From assembly GCA_963783865.1 (NCBI GenBank), contig CAWAPD010000001.1, positions 496,001 through 560,000 of the forward strand: 64,000 nucleotides of DNA. Reading direction: 5' to 3'. This DNA is from CAWAPD01 sp963783865. GTDB lineage: Bacteria; Actinomycetota; Thermoleophilia; UBA2241. Both the position numbers and the translations under genes were made by a program. The notes under the pieces are model-generated. The model saw nothing but the letters and a program-made list of their open reading frames with translations. It was not told the origin of the DNA and did no database searches. Shown here piece after piece: positions 52,549 through 60,248 of the stretch (the first letter of the stretch is position 1; every line of letters begins with the position of its first letter).

Positions 52549-53096
52549 CGCACACCCGTCGTCGGGTCTTCCTCGCCACACCCGCCCGGCGCGTTGCCGT
52601 CGATCACGGCGCGCAGTCGCCGGCGCAGCTCGTCGATGCCGTCGCGGTCGACGTGGCGGCCGAGCAAGCAGTCGACGGCGCCGACGAAGACGGTGCGGCC
52701 GCGGGCGAGCGCCTCGAGCCCCCGCGCCGTGAGGCCGGCGTAGACCACCCGCCGGTCGCTCGGGCAGGCTGCACGCATGACCAGGCCACGCTCCTCGAGC
52801 CGATCGACGAGCCTGGTCACGCCGCTCTTGCTCATCAGCATCGCTGCGCTGATCTCGACCATCCGAAGCTGCTGTTCCGGCACGCCCGACAGGCGCAGAA
52901 GCAGCTCGATCTCTTCGGGCAGCAGCCCCAGCTCCTCGCCGAGCTTCGACGCCATGCTTGCGCGCAGCACGCTGGACACGCGCTGGAGGTCGAACCACAG
53001 GCCGATCACGTCGCCGCCGGCGTCGCCGACAAGCCCGGCCGAAAGGTCCGCAGGCTGCTCGTCGGGAGCCTTCGTCATCATCGCGTCCTCACTCAT
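52545..53096 (-). CDS. MarR-family transcriptional regulator
   Basis: 183 residues with a winged helix-turn-helix: LLRLSGVPEQQLRMVEISAAMLMSKSGVTRLVDRLEERGLVMRAACPSDRRVVYAGLTARG, typical MarR (helix-turn-helix then wing). A leader of about 28 residues precedes it. It is divergent from the LUD gene, with an operator-like palindrome in between at 53139-53162. Its own promoter may be TTTACA-TATTAC on the minus strand. Confidence 0.9.
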   Translation of the reverse strand: MSEDAMMTKAPDEQPADLSAGLVGDAGGDVIGLWFDLQRVSSVLRASMASKLGEELGLLPEEIELLLRLSGVPEQQLRMVEISAAMLMSKSGVTRLVDRLEERGLVMRAACPSDRRVVYAGLTARGLEALARGRTVFVGAVDCLLGRHVDRDGIDELRRRLRAVIDGNAPGGCGEEDPTTGVR

Positions 53097-53103
53097 GTCC
53101 GCC

Positions 53104-53132
53104 TTGTACCCAGGTTTGGCTCCGCGTAATAC
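53104..53132 (+). promoter_or_regulatory. Strong promoter of the LUD operon
   Basis: TTGTAC (53104-53109) and TAATAC (53127-53132) separated by exactly 17 bases, close to the sigma-70 consensus. The predicted start (~53139) falls at the edge of the operator-like repeat. Confidence 0.6.
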
Positions 53133-53138
53133 CGGTCA

Positions 53139-53162
53139 GAATAGTTGCACTGTAAAGTATTC
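53139..53162. promoter_or_regulatory. Candidate MarR operator
   Basis: GAATA at 53139-53143 and TATTC at 53158-53162 form an inverted repeat with an AT-rich centre (TTGCAC-TGTAAA), 7 of 12 positions symmetric. It lies between the divergent marR and LUD starts and overlaps the LUD transcription start. Confidence 0.5.
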
Positions 53163-53200
53163 TACTCGGTACGACCGGAAGAAGAAAGGGTACGAGCGTG

Positions 53201-53836
53201 ATGACCCACACCGCGACCATGACCACCGACAGCCTCTACGCAGAACCGGCCGACCGCGAGCGCATCGAGAAGGTGGCCGGCGCCCTCGAGGCGAACGGCA
53301 TCCATGCCCTCATCGCCGACGACTTCGACCACGCTCGCCGGCTCGTCCTCGAGCAGCTTCCCGAGGGCGCCGAGGTCCACGAGGGCGCGTCCGTGACCCT
53401 GGAGATCCTTGGCGTGAAGACCGAGATCGAGGAGTCGGGCCGGTACGATGCCGTGCGGCCGCGCCTCTGGGCCATGGACCGCGAGACCCAGCTACGCGAG
53501 ATGCGCAAGCTCGGCGCCGGCCCCGACTTCATCGTCGGCAGCGCCCACGCGGTCACCGAGGACGGGCACTTGGTGGTCGCCTCCAAGACCGGCAGCCAGC
53601 TTGCCGGCTACGTGTTCGGCGCCGGCCATGTGGTCCTCGCCGTGGGCAGCCAGAAGATCGTGCGCGACGTGGCCGAGGGGCTGCGGCGCATCGAGGAGTA
53701 CGTGGCTCCCCTGGAGGACCGGCACATGCTCGATCTCTACGGCATCCACACGGCCGTCAACAACGTGCTGATCGTCAACGGCCAGGACAACCCGCGGATC
53801 ACCGTGATCCTGATCGACGCGGCCGTCGGCTTCTAG
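53201..53836 (+). CDS. LUD-domain protein (lactate-utilisation LutC/DUF162-like)
   Basis: 211 residues. The LUD core is recognisable: ALIADDFDHARRLVLEQLPEGAEVHEGASVTLEILG, MRKLGAGPDFIVGSAHAVTEDGHLVVASKTGSQLAGYVFGAGHVVLAVGSQKIV. LUD proteins join lactate or glycolate oxidation complexes, but stand-alone members have unclear roles. It is divergent from marR and probably repressed by it. The F420-type reductase gene follows 38 bases later. Ends in TAG. Confidence 0.85.
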   Translation: MTHTATMTTDSLYAEPADRERIEKVAGALEANGIHALIADDFDHARRLVLEQLPEGAEVHEGASVTLEILGVKTEIEESGRYDAVRPRLWAMDRETQLREMRKLGAGPDFIVGSAHAVTEDGHLVVASKTGSQLAGYVFGAGHVVLAVGSQKIVRDVAEGLRRIEEYVAPLEDRHMLDLYGIHTAVNNVLIVNGQDNPRITVILIDAAVGF

Positions 53837-53874
53837 CACGCATGCAGACGGTCCAGACAGGCAGGGAGGACACC

Positions 53875-54501
53875 ATGAACGTCGCCATCATCGGAGCAGG
53901 CAACGTAGGAGGCGCGCTGGCGAAGGGCTTCACCGACGCCGGGCATACCGTCACGATCAGTTCGGCAAGTGGAGACACGGCGAGTGCGGTCGCGAGTGAG
54001 ACCGGCGCGAGGGCGGCGGGCTCGAACGATGAGGCCGTCCGCGACGCCGAGATCGTGGTGCTGGCGGTACGGCCCAGCGCCGCGACGGCGATCGTCGAGG
54101 AGCTGGGCGCGGCCCTGGACGGCAAGGTGCTGATCGACGCCACCAACCAGCTCAACGACGACTACAGCGACCTGGTGCGCTGGGACGCCTCGGTCGCGGA
54201 GCAGCTCGCCGACCTCACGCCGGCGGCGGTCGTCAAGGCCTTCAACACCGTGTTCGCCGCCGACATGCCGACGGGCTCGGCCGCCGGTGAGAAGCTCGAC
54301 GGCTACTTCGCCGGCGACGACGAGGCGGCCAAGGGCAAGGTGGCGGCGCTGCTCGCGTCGGTCGGGTTCCGTCCGGTAGACGTCGGCGGTCTGAGCAGGG
54401 CGCGCGCGCTCGAGGCCATGGCGCTCGTGAACATCAGCCTCCAATTGCGTAACGGCTGGCCGTGGCAGAGCGGGTTCAAGCTGGTGGGTCCGACGGGATG
54501 A
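53875..54501 (+). CDS. F420/NADP-binding reductase-like protein
   Basis: 208 residues. MNVAIIGAGNVGGALAKGFTDAGHTVTISS is a Rossmann start, and the rest (LAVRPSAATAIVEEL, VLIDATNQLNDDYSDL, VKAFNTVFAADMP) matches the F420H2:NADP oxidoreductase / 'NADP oxidoreductase, coenzyme F420-dependent' family. It has no F420-specific motif I can confirm. It is downstream of the LUD gene and likely in its operon. Confidence 0.87.
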   Translation: MNVAIIGAGNVGGALAKGFTDAGHTVTISSASGDTASAVASETGARAAGSNDEAVRDAEIVVLAVRPSAATAIVEELGAALDGKVLIDATNQLNDDYSDLVRWDASVAEQLADLTPAAVVKAFNTVFAADMPTGSAAGEKLDGYFAGDDEAAKGKVAALLASVGFRPVDVGGLSRARALEAMALVNISLQLRNGWPWQSGFKLVGPTG

Positions 54502-54502
54502 G

Positions 54503-54566
54503 GCGGCGGGCGCCGGGGCGGGCGAGGGTGGCCTGGAGATCCCTCGCCCGCCGCGGCGCCCGCCGC
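54503..54566 (+). terminator. Interrupted hairpin between convergent genes
   Basis: Outer 12-bp arms (54503-54514 and 54555-54566) and inner 11-bp arms (54518-54528 and 54541-54551), split by a 3x3 internal loop, with a 12-nt apical loop. It lies two bases after the 54501 stop and ends 11 bases before the 54577 stop. Confidence 0.55.
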
Positions 54567-54576
54567 ATGAACGGCC

Positions 54577-55410
54577 TTAGGCCGCCCGCTCGGTCTCGCC
54601 GGCCGGGGTCTCTGCGCCCTGGCCCTGCTTCAGCCGCCCCAGCATCTCGCGGAACGCGGCGTCGTCGGGCATCTCGATCCCCGGGACCGAAGGCAGCCCC
54701 GCGAGCCGCGTGACCAGGTACTCCGTGTGACCGACGCAGGCCGGCGCGTGACCGGCAAGGACGGCCTCGGGCTCCAGCTGCCGCACGCTCGTGTTGATGG
54801 CGCGGGCGAACTTCCCCGGGTCGATCAGGTCGATCCAGGGATGGTTGGCGTGGTTGAACGCGACGAAGCCGTCGTCGAAGCCCTCCATGAAGTCGTTCGC
54901 CCCCTCGCCGGGGCGCGGGACGAGCGCGCCGAACGAGTCGGCTGAGAACAGCGTCCGGGTCTTCACGTCGAAGAAGCCGATCGACGCGGCCGAGTCGAAC
55001 AGCGGCGGCCGCACGACGCGGAATTCCCGGTCGCCGGCGCGGAAGGACTGACCTGGGTTGACGAAGAACACGCGGTCCGGCGTGAGCGGCGCGTCGTTGC
55101 CGATCTTCAGCATCCCCAGGAAGTTGAGCACCACGCGGGCGTTGGGAGCCTGCTCGAGCAGCGCCGCGAGGTTGCCGCTGTGGTCGCGGTCGTCGTGGGT
55201 CAGCAGGATCCAGCGCAGATCCTCCGGCTCGATCATCGACCACAACGTCCCCAGCAGGTCGTCGCCGGTGCCGGCCAGCCCCGTCTCGATCAGGATGGGC
55301 TCCGACGAGCGGATGAGGAACACGTTCATCGGCAAGAAGCCGAACGCCCCCGCCGGCTCGTGGAACGGCAGCACGTCGATGTCGTGACATGCCCTGTACG
55401 GTCTGATCAT
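54577..55410 (-). CDS. Metallo-beta-lactamase-fold hydrolase (flavodiiron-like)
   Basis: 277 residues. The MBL core has LLTHDDRDHSGNLAALLE (metal ligands HxxxDH; a canonical His is replaced by Asp) and later VLAGHAPACVG. The segment TRTLFSADSFGALVPRP and DFMEGFDDGFVAFNHANHPW match the ODP/flavodiiron type without a flavodoxin domain. A role in O2/NO reduction, or as a plain hydrolase, is possible. ATG 55410 follows AGGTAGGGGG. TAA stop. Confidence 0.82.
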   Translation of the reverse strand: MIRPYRACHDIDVLPFHEPAGAFGFLPMNVFLIRSSEPILIETGLAGTGDDLLGTLWSMIEPEDLRWILLTHDDRDHSGNLAALLEQAPNARVVLNFLGMLKIGNDAPLTPDRVFFVNPGQSFRAGDREFRVVRPPLFDSAASIGFFDVKTRTLFSADSFGALVPRPGEGANDFMEGFDDGFVAFNHANHPWIDLIDPGKFARAINTSVRQLEPEAVLAGHAPACVGHTEYLVTRLAGLPSVPGIEMPDDAAFREMLGRLKQGQGAETPAGETERAA

Positions 55411-55501
55411 CCCCCTACCTCCCCAGGTCGCTGTTGTCGGCAGGCTCCCCGCCAAGGGGGTGGGACCTAACCGTTGGGCGGCTTCCGGACCGCCGCATCC
55501 G

Positions 55502-55525
55502 GTCCGCGTCAACGTCCGCGTCAAC
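55502..55525. repeat. Exact 12-base tandem repeat in a divergent promoter region
   Basis: GTCCGCGTCAAC occurs twice in direct tandem (55502-55513 and 55514-55525) between the MBL gene (starts 55410, minus) and the SRPBCC gene (starts 55595, plus). It may be a regulator binding site. Confidence 0.5.
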
Positions 55526-55594
55526 GCCGCCGCTCCTCTCGACTGCGCGTAGCATGGACCGGAGGTGCGCGTTCGAGCTTGCGAGGGAGGCGTC

Positions 55595-56410
55595 ATGCAA
55601 TCGAGACTCGATCGGCTGTCGCAGGGGTTGCTGAGCGCGATCTTCGTCGCGGAGGTCGCGGCGGGCGCCGTTGCCTTCTATCTCAAGGCGTACCGGCCGT
55701 GGCAGACGCGCTGGGGGGCGAGCGACGAGCTCGTCGCTCGGCAGCTGCCGGGCGACGAGCTCGTCGCTCGCCCCACCTGGAACGCCACCCGCGCCGTCGA
55801 GGTCGCGGCCACGCCCGAGCAGATCTGGCCGTTCCTCGTGCAGCTCGGCTGGGGCCGCGGCGGCTGGTACGGCTACGACCTCGTCGACAACCGCGGCCGG
55901 CCGAGCACGTGGGAGATCCTGCCCGAGCACCAGCACCTCGAGGTCGGCAAGGACTTCCCGATGAGCCCGGTGACGGCGATGTACTGCGTCGCCTTCGAGG
56001 AGCCGAGCTGGATGCTGTGGCAGGGCCGCAGACCCGAGCCCGACCCCGACGTGGCCGCCGGTGCGGCCGGCGGTGTGGCCGCCGGAGCGGCCGGCGCGGG
56101 CGAAGTCCCCTCCGGCCAGGCCCAGAAGCTCGTCGCCGGTTCGGGCACCTGGCTCTGGTACCTCGACCCCATCGACGACTCGCACACGCGACTGGTCACG
56201 CGCATGCGGGACGAGTACCGGGTCACCTCGCCGCTGATCGTCGCGCAGCTGCTGACCGACGCCTTCGACTTCCCGTTCATGCGCAAGGTGCTGCTCGGGA
56301 TCAAGGCGCGAGCGGAGGCGCTGGCCGCGCGGCAGGCGGAAGGCGAAGGCGCCGCGGCCGGCGGGGGGACGTTCTCGACGGACGGCGGCGGCGCAGAAGA
56401 AGGGACCTGA
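55595..56410 (+). CDS. SRPBCC-family (polyketide cyclase/START-like) membrane-linked protein
   Basis: 271 residues. An N-terminal hydrophobic segment (GLLSAIFVAEVAAGAVAFYL) precedes an SRPBCC domain: ATRAVEVAATPEQIWPFLVQLGWGRGGWYGYDLVDNRGRPSTWEILPEHQ, WYLDPIDDSHTRLVTRMRDEY. A nine-residue near-duplicate (SDELVARQL / GDELVARPT) and an Ala/Gly-rich insertion (VAAGAAGGVAAGAAGAGE, from a ~24-base tandem at 56051-56098) are odd features. The tail is Gly/Ala-rich. ATG 55595 follows GGGAGG. Confidence 0.8.
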   Translation: MQSRLDRLSQGLLSAIFVAEVAAGAVAFYLKAYRPWQTRWGASDELVARQLPGDELVARPTWNATRAVEVAATPEQIWPFLVQLGWGRGGWYGYDLVDNRGRPSTWEILPEHQHLEVGKDFPMSPVTAMYCVAFEEPSWMLWQGRRPEPDPDVAAGAAGGVAAGAAGAGEVPSGQAQKLVAGSGTWLWYLDPIDDSHTRLVTRMRDEYRVTSPLIVAQLLTDAFDFPFMRKVLLGIKARAEALAARQAEGEGAAAGGGTFSTDGGGAEEGT

Positions 56411-56422
56411 CGGAGGGCCCGG

Positions 56423-56494
56423 GGGCGGCGGGCGACGCAGAGTGACGCCGCGGGCGGAGCCCGCGGCGTCTCAGTCCTGCGTCGCCCGCCGCCC
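56423..56494. terminator. Nested hairpin between convergent genes, with a stop codon in the interior loop
   Basis: Outer 18-bp arms (56423-56440 and 56477-56494) and inner 12-bp arms (56444-56455 and 56459-56470, loop GGA). The TGA of the minus-strand 56471 gene lies in the interior loop, and the outer right arm is inside that coding region. Suited to terminate both convergent genes. Confidence 0.65.
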
Positions 56495-57868
56495 CTCGCA
56501 GATCGCGCACTCGCAGCCGTCGAGGTGGTGCCAGCCGACCGGTCGCAGCGACCCGATGGGCCGCGAGACGAAGTTGACCTTGTCGGCCGCGGCCCCGGCG
56601 CGGGGGGTGCGGGCCGGCACGGCGGCGACGAAGCCGACGTGCGGCAGGTAGAGATTCATGTACTCGTCCCAGGCGAACTGCCGCGTCGCGCAGACCTGTT
56701 CGAGCGTGAGCAGCCCGCCCGTGGCCGCCTGCGCGTCCCGTGGCGCCGCGGCCGCCTCCTCGAAGAACTCGGTCGCCCGCTTCAGCGATTCCTCGCGCTG
56801 CTCCGGCGTGGCCTTGCGCACCTCTTCTTCGACGGCCCGGGGGTCGAACGTGGCCGCGAGGGTCACGGGCCCGTCCGGCTCAGCCTCCCAGATGCCTTCC
56901 TCCAGTGAGGCGGACAGACCACCGGCCCTGGCCGATGGGCCGCGTTCGCCCTCGCTCCCCGGCTCGCGCACGACTGCGCTGAGAGGATCGTTCTGATGCA
57001 TCGTCGCGGTCGTCGGCGGTTTGAGCGGCGCCGAGTCGTCGGGGTCCCACACCGCCGGGATTGCGCCGCCGGGCTGGCCGGCCTTCTCAGCCGCCGCCTC
57101 GGACGCCAGCGCCTCGGCGAGGGCAGCCTGAGCCTGGGCCGCCTCGAGCGCCTCGGGTGTCTGCGCCGGGGCCGCTGCAGGCTCGGGCGGCGCCGCCTCA
57201 TCCGCCGACGCGGCGACCGGGGCAGCCGCTTCGGGCGCCGGCGGCTGCACCGCCGCCCCCGCCTGGACGGGAGGGTGGGGCGGCGGCGCCTGCGGCGCCG
57301 CCGCCCTCTCCGCTACCGGTCCGGCGGGCGCCGGGGGAGCCGCCGGCGCCGCCACCTGCGCGGCCTGCTCCTCCGTCGCCTCACGCCCGGACCCGGGCCC
57401 GGCCTCGGCCGGCGCCTCCCGCAACTGGGCGAGGTAGAAATCCCCCTGGTACTCGACGATGTGCGTGTACGGCGGGCGTTCCTCGATGGTCTCGATCACC
57501 GAGGCGCCACCGGCGTTCATCGCCGTCAGCAGGTCACGCTCGCGACGGTCGCCGAAGCGCTTCTCCTCGCGCCCCTCCGCCCAGCGGTCGCGCGAAGCCC
57601 CGCGCGACAGGATGCGCACGCCGACGACGTTCCACTCGGCCGGCAGCTCGCACGACTGGTAGATGCCCCTGGGCATCAGGTGATGGGTGTGGACGCTGTC
57701 GTCGACCGGCCCGCCGGCCTCGTCGAGCTGCACGTACAGGTCCTCGTCCCAGGTCCGCACCACGGCCTGGACGGTGCCGGTCTCGTCCACGACCGGCCAC
57801 ACGTCCTCGATCGCCGTAGGGACCTGCGCTATGTCGATGCCGAGCAGTTCGGCCCAGGGCTCGCTCAT
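56471..57868 (-). CDS. Large Ala/Pro-rich protein with conserved N-terminal domain
   Basis: 465 residues. The N-terminus MSEPWAELLGIDIAQVPTAIEDVWPVVDETGTVQAVVRTWDEDLYVQLDEAGGPVDDSVHTHHLMPRGIYQSCELPAEWN is a folded domain of unknown family. A long Ala/Pro/Glu-rich, probably disordered middle follows, and the C-terminus ends near CDECAICEGRRATQD with a possible CxC..C metal site (DGCECAICEG). A family-type hairpin lies inside its coding region at 57279-57305. ATG 57868 chosen over the 13-codon longer frame from 57907. Confidence 0.6.
   Translation of the reverse strand: MSEPWAELLGIDIAQVPTAIEDVWPVVDETGTVQAVVRTWDEDLYVQLDEAGGPVDDSVHTHHLMPRGIYQSCELPAEWNVVGVRILSRGASRDRWAEGREEKRFGDRRERDLLTAMNAGGASVIETIEERPPYTHIVEYQGDFYLAQLREAPAEAGPGSGREATEEQAAQVAAPAAPPAPAGPVAERAAAPQAPPPHPPVQAGAAVQPPAPEAAAPVAASADEAAPPEPAAAPAQTPEALEAAQAQAALAEALASEAAAEKAGQPGGAIPAVWDPDDSAPLKPPTTATMHQNDPLSAVVREPGSEGERGPSARAGGLSASLEEGIWEAEPDGPVTLAATFDPRAVEEEVRKATPEQREESLKRATEFFEEAAAAPRDAQAATGGLLTLEQVCATRQFAWDEYMNLYLPHVGFVAAVPARTPRAGAAADKVNFVSRPIGSLRPVGWHHLDGCECAICEGRRATQD
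57279..57305. repeat. In-frame copy of the GGCGCC-TGC-GGCGCC hairpin core
   Basis: Perfect 12-bp arms (57279-57290 and 57294-57305) around loop TGC, inside the Ala-rich coding region. The same core and loop occur in the intergenic hairpins at 32354 and 36293. Confidence 0.6.
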
Positions 57869-57982
57869 CCGTGCCTCGATACTGAGGGAAGACCCGCCAC
57901 CTCCCATACTCGGCCACAGAGGCGGTTCCCTGAAGGGGCCAGGGCGAGAAATGCGCGTGCGTCGACGGCCGGCGGCGGGCGC

Positions 57983-58020
57983 GGCGGGGCGGGGGCGCTC
58001 GCGAGCGCCCCGCCCCCGCC
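57983..58020 (-). terminator. Imperfect hairpin after the 58042 gene
   Basis: A 9-bp inner stem (57992-58000 with 58003-58011) extended by 5- and 3-bp segments with single bulges. GGGGCGG family, 21 bases after the stop of the epimerase gene. Confidence 0.5.
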
Positions 58021-58041
58021 CCGCCGGGCAGGTTCAGCGCC

Positions 58042-58998
58042 TCACGCTGCCATCCGCTGCGCGCCGATCATGTGCTCGAACCCGATCCGCCAGGTGTTGA
58101 AGCACGGCTGGTAGCTCAGCCAGCGCCTCGCCCGGGCGTTCGAGGCTCCGCGCTGCACGGTCGCCCGGTACACCAGGTGCTGGCGGCCGAGCGTGCGGAT
58201 GACGAGCGCCGGCACGTGCCGCGGCGTCGGCGCCTCGAGGAGCCTGGCGTAGACCGGCACCCACTCGGACAGATGAGCGGGGCTGTCGTCGCAGATGTTG
58301 AAGACGCCGGTCGGCCCCTCGAGCACGTGCATGACCGCGGCGGCGGCGTCGTCGACGTTGATGAACGACGTCATCCCGCGCCCGTCCCCGACGATGGGAT
58401 AGTGACGCTGGCGCACGAGACGCGCGACCTCGCCGTCGGGAGCGTAGGCCGTCCCGGGCCCGTAGAGCGCGCCGTAGCGCAGGGCCACTCCCTCTATGCC
58501 GGGCGTGTCGAGGGTGATCTCCTCGAGCGCGGCGATCGCCTCGACCGTGCGACGCCGCACCTCCGAGACGCCGTCGCCGAGGTCGAGCGGGTCGCCCTCC
58601 GACTTCACCCACTCGCCCGAGGCGGCGTAGACATGGGCATAGCTCTGGGCGATGAAGCGACGGGCGCCGGCCGCCACCGCGGCGTCCATGAGGTTGCGGG
58701 TGCCCTCAACCCGCATGCGGTCGAGAGCGCCGAACTGCGCCGCGCCGTCGGGCGCGATCGCCCGCGGCCGGTCGCCGAGCTGGTCGACGACGACCTCGGG
58801 CCTGGACGACGACAGGACCTTCTCGAGCGCCTCGCGATCGTAGACGTCGGCGACCACGCCGCGCGCGCCCGCGTGCGTGAGGGCGGCGGCGCGCTCGTTC
58901 GAACGGCTCATGCCTGTGACGGTGTGGCCTGCCTGTACCAGCAGCGGCACCAGCCGGCTGCCGATCACGCCGGTCGCGCCGGCGACGAAGACATCCAT
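58042..58998 (-). CDS. NAD-dependent epimerase/dehydratase (SDR extended)
   Basis: 318 residues. MDVFVAGATGVIGSRLVPLLVQAGHTVTGMSRS has the Gly-rich cofactor motif GxxGxxG, and AQSYAHVYAASGEW carries the family Tyr region (no plain YxxxK can be confirmed). Residues VVADVYDREALEKVL and GVFNICDDSPAHLSEWV are typical of NAD(P)-dependent sugar or steroid epimerase-like proteins. ATG 58998 follows GGGAGA. Confidence 0.85.
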   Translation of the reverse strand: MDVFVAGATGVIGSRLVPLLVQAGHTVTGMSRSNERAAALTHAGARGVVADVYDREALEKVLSSSRPEVVVDQLGDRPRAIAPDGAAQFGALDRMRVEGTRNLMDAAVAAGARRFIAQSYAHVYAASGEWVKSEGDPLDLGDGVSEVRRRTVEAIAALEEITLDTPGIEGVALRYGALYGPGTAYAPDGEVARLVRQRHYPIVGDGRGMTSFINVDDAAAAVMHVLEGPTGVFNICDDSPAHLSEWVPVYARLLEAPTPRHVPALVIRTLGRQHLVYRATVQRGASNARARRWLSYQPCFNTWRIGFEHMIGAQRMAA

Positions 58999-59084
58999 GA
59001 CGATCTCCCGGATCGTTGGCTTCAGACCGGGATGTGTTCCCCGTCTTGCGCGCGCGAGCGCCGTTGAGCCCGTCGGGCCGCGCG

Positions 59085-60125
59085 TCAGAGGCGCGCCAGG
59101 CGCGCCGCCTTGCCGAACATCGCCGGCCGCAGGTCCCACAGCCACGACAGCTCGACGATGTCGGCGTTGTTGCACTTCGTGCAGGAGGCGGCCTGGGAGA
59201 CGAGCTCGCGGCGCCGCGGCAGCTCGAGGACCTCGCTCAGGCGGGCGCCGCGGGCGCGCAGGTCACGGACCTGCGCCAGAGGCACCTCTGTGCGCAGGCA
59301 GTCGCGGACGGCGCCGTCCGACTCGACGGTGACGAGCGCCCGCGGCGCGCGGCAGGTGTAGTCGCGCACGTCTGGGTCGCGCGCCAGCAGGTCGAGGTAG
59401 GCGCGCGTGGGCATGATCGGGTAGCCGGCACGGCGGAGGGCGGCGGCCTGAAGGGCCGCCGCCCGGATCTCGTCGGGCGGCAGCGCCAGGTCTTCGCGGC
59501 GGCCGGCGAAACCGGCCGCCGTCATGTCGCCGCTCTCCATCGGGCAGAAGTACAGGCCGGCGCGCCAGCGGCGGGCGACCGGGGCGACCCGCGCGAGCGC
59601 CCCCGGGTTGAGGCGCGAGAGGACGGTGTTGACCAGCAGCCGGGGGCGGCGCGGGTCGCCCCACAGGCCGTCGGCGAACGCGTCGAGCCGGTCGAACAGG
59701 CCCGGCAGCGCGCGCAGCTCGTCGTGCGCCGCGCCCACATCGTCGAGGCTGAGGATCAGCGTGTCGACCGAGTCGCGCAGCTCGGGCCAGCGCTCGGGCA
59801 GATACCAACCGTTGGTGATCAGGGTCACCGACAGCCCGGCGCGGCGGGCGGCGAGCAGCAGCTCCGGCAGGTCCTGCCGGAGCAGCGGCTCGCCGCCCCA
59901 CACGACCACCTGCGCGAAGCCCGCGCGCCCGGCCTCGCGGTACAGCCAGGCGACCTCGTCGGTGCCCAGCTCTCCTCGAGAGGGGTCTCGCCACAGACAG
60001 GTCCTGCAGCCGGCGTTGCAGCGCGCCGTCACCAGGTGGCTGAGCGTGTGGGGACGGCCGCGAAGGCGCGCCCGGGCCAGGCGCGAGACGAAACGGGGTC
60101 CGGAGGATGCAGCGACCATCCTCAC
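59085..60125 (-). CDS. Radical SAM protein (SPASM / HpnH-like)
   Basis: About 346 residues. CNAGCRTCLW is the CxxxCxxC radical SAM cluster, with GGEPLLRQDLPELLLAARRAGLSVTLITNGWYL following, as in PqqE/HpnH-type proteins; a C-terminal Cys pair (ASCTKCNN) suggests a SPASM-like region. The product is unknown. It is not a convincing PylB. Start: GTG 60125 has GGAG eight bases upstream, while ATG 60119 is nearby. It is divergent from the pyridine-nucleotide oxidoreductase. Confidence 0.85.
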   Translation of the reverse strand: MRMVAASSGPRFVSRLARARLRGRPHTLSHLVTARCNAGCRTCLWRDPSRGELGTDEVAWLYREAGRAGFAQVVVWGGEPLLRQDLPELLLAARRAGLSVTLITNGWYLPERWPELRDSVDTLILSLDDVGAAHDELRALPGLFDRLDAFADGLWGDPRRPRLLVNTVLSRLNPGALARVAPVARRWRAGLYFCPMESGDMTAAGFAGRREDLALPPDEIRAAALQAAALRRAGYPIMPTRAYLDLLARDPDVRDYTCRAPRALVTVESDGAVRDCLRTEVPLAQVRDLRARGARLSEVLELPRRRELVSQAASCTKCNNADIVELSWLWDLRPAMFGKAARLARL

Positions 60126-60248
60126 AAGTGTAGCTCCGCCGTGACGGCGCCAACGCCAGGTCGCGGTCGAGACCGCCCCGCCGAGGGTACACGTCCCTGG
60201 TAGCCGGGGCACCGGCGTCTCCCGGTGCCGGTGACGACGGGAGGACAC

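Noticed and set aside
57908..58041. Hidden gene between the 56471 and 58042 genes
   Set aside because: The gap is mainly the hairpin at 57983-58020; no frame with a ribosome site.
59085..60125. Radical SAM gene as PylB (pyrrolysine biosynthesis)
   Set aside because: It has the CxxxCxxC motif but its later segments and possible C-terminal Cys pair fit the HpnH/SPASM type, and no pylC, pylD or pylS adjoins it.
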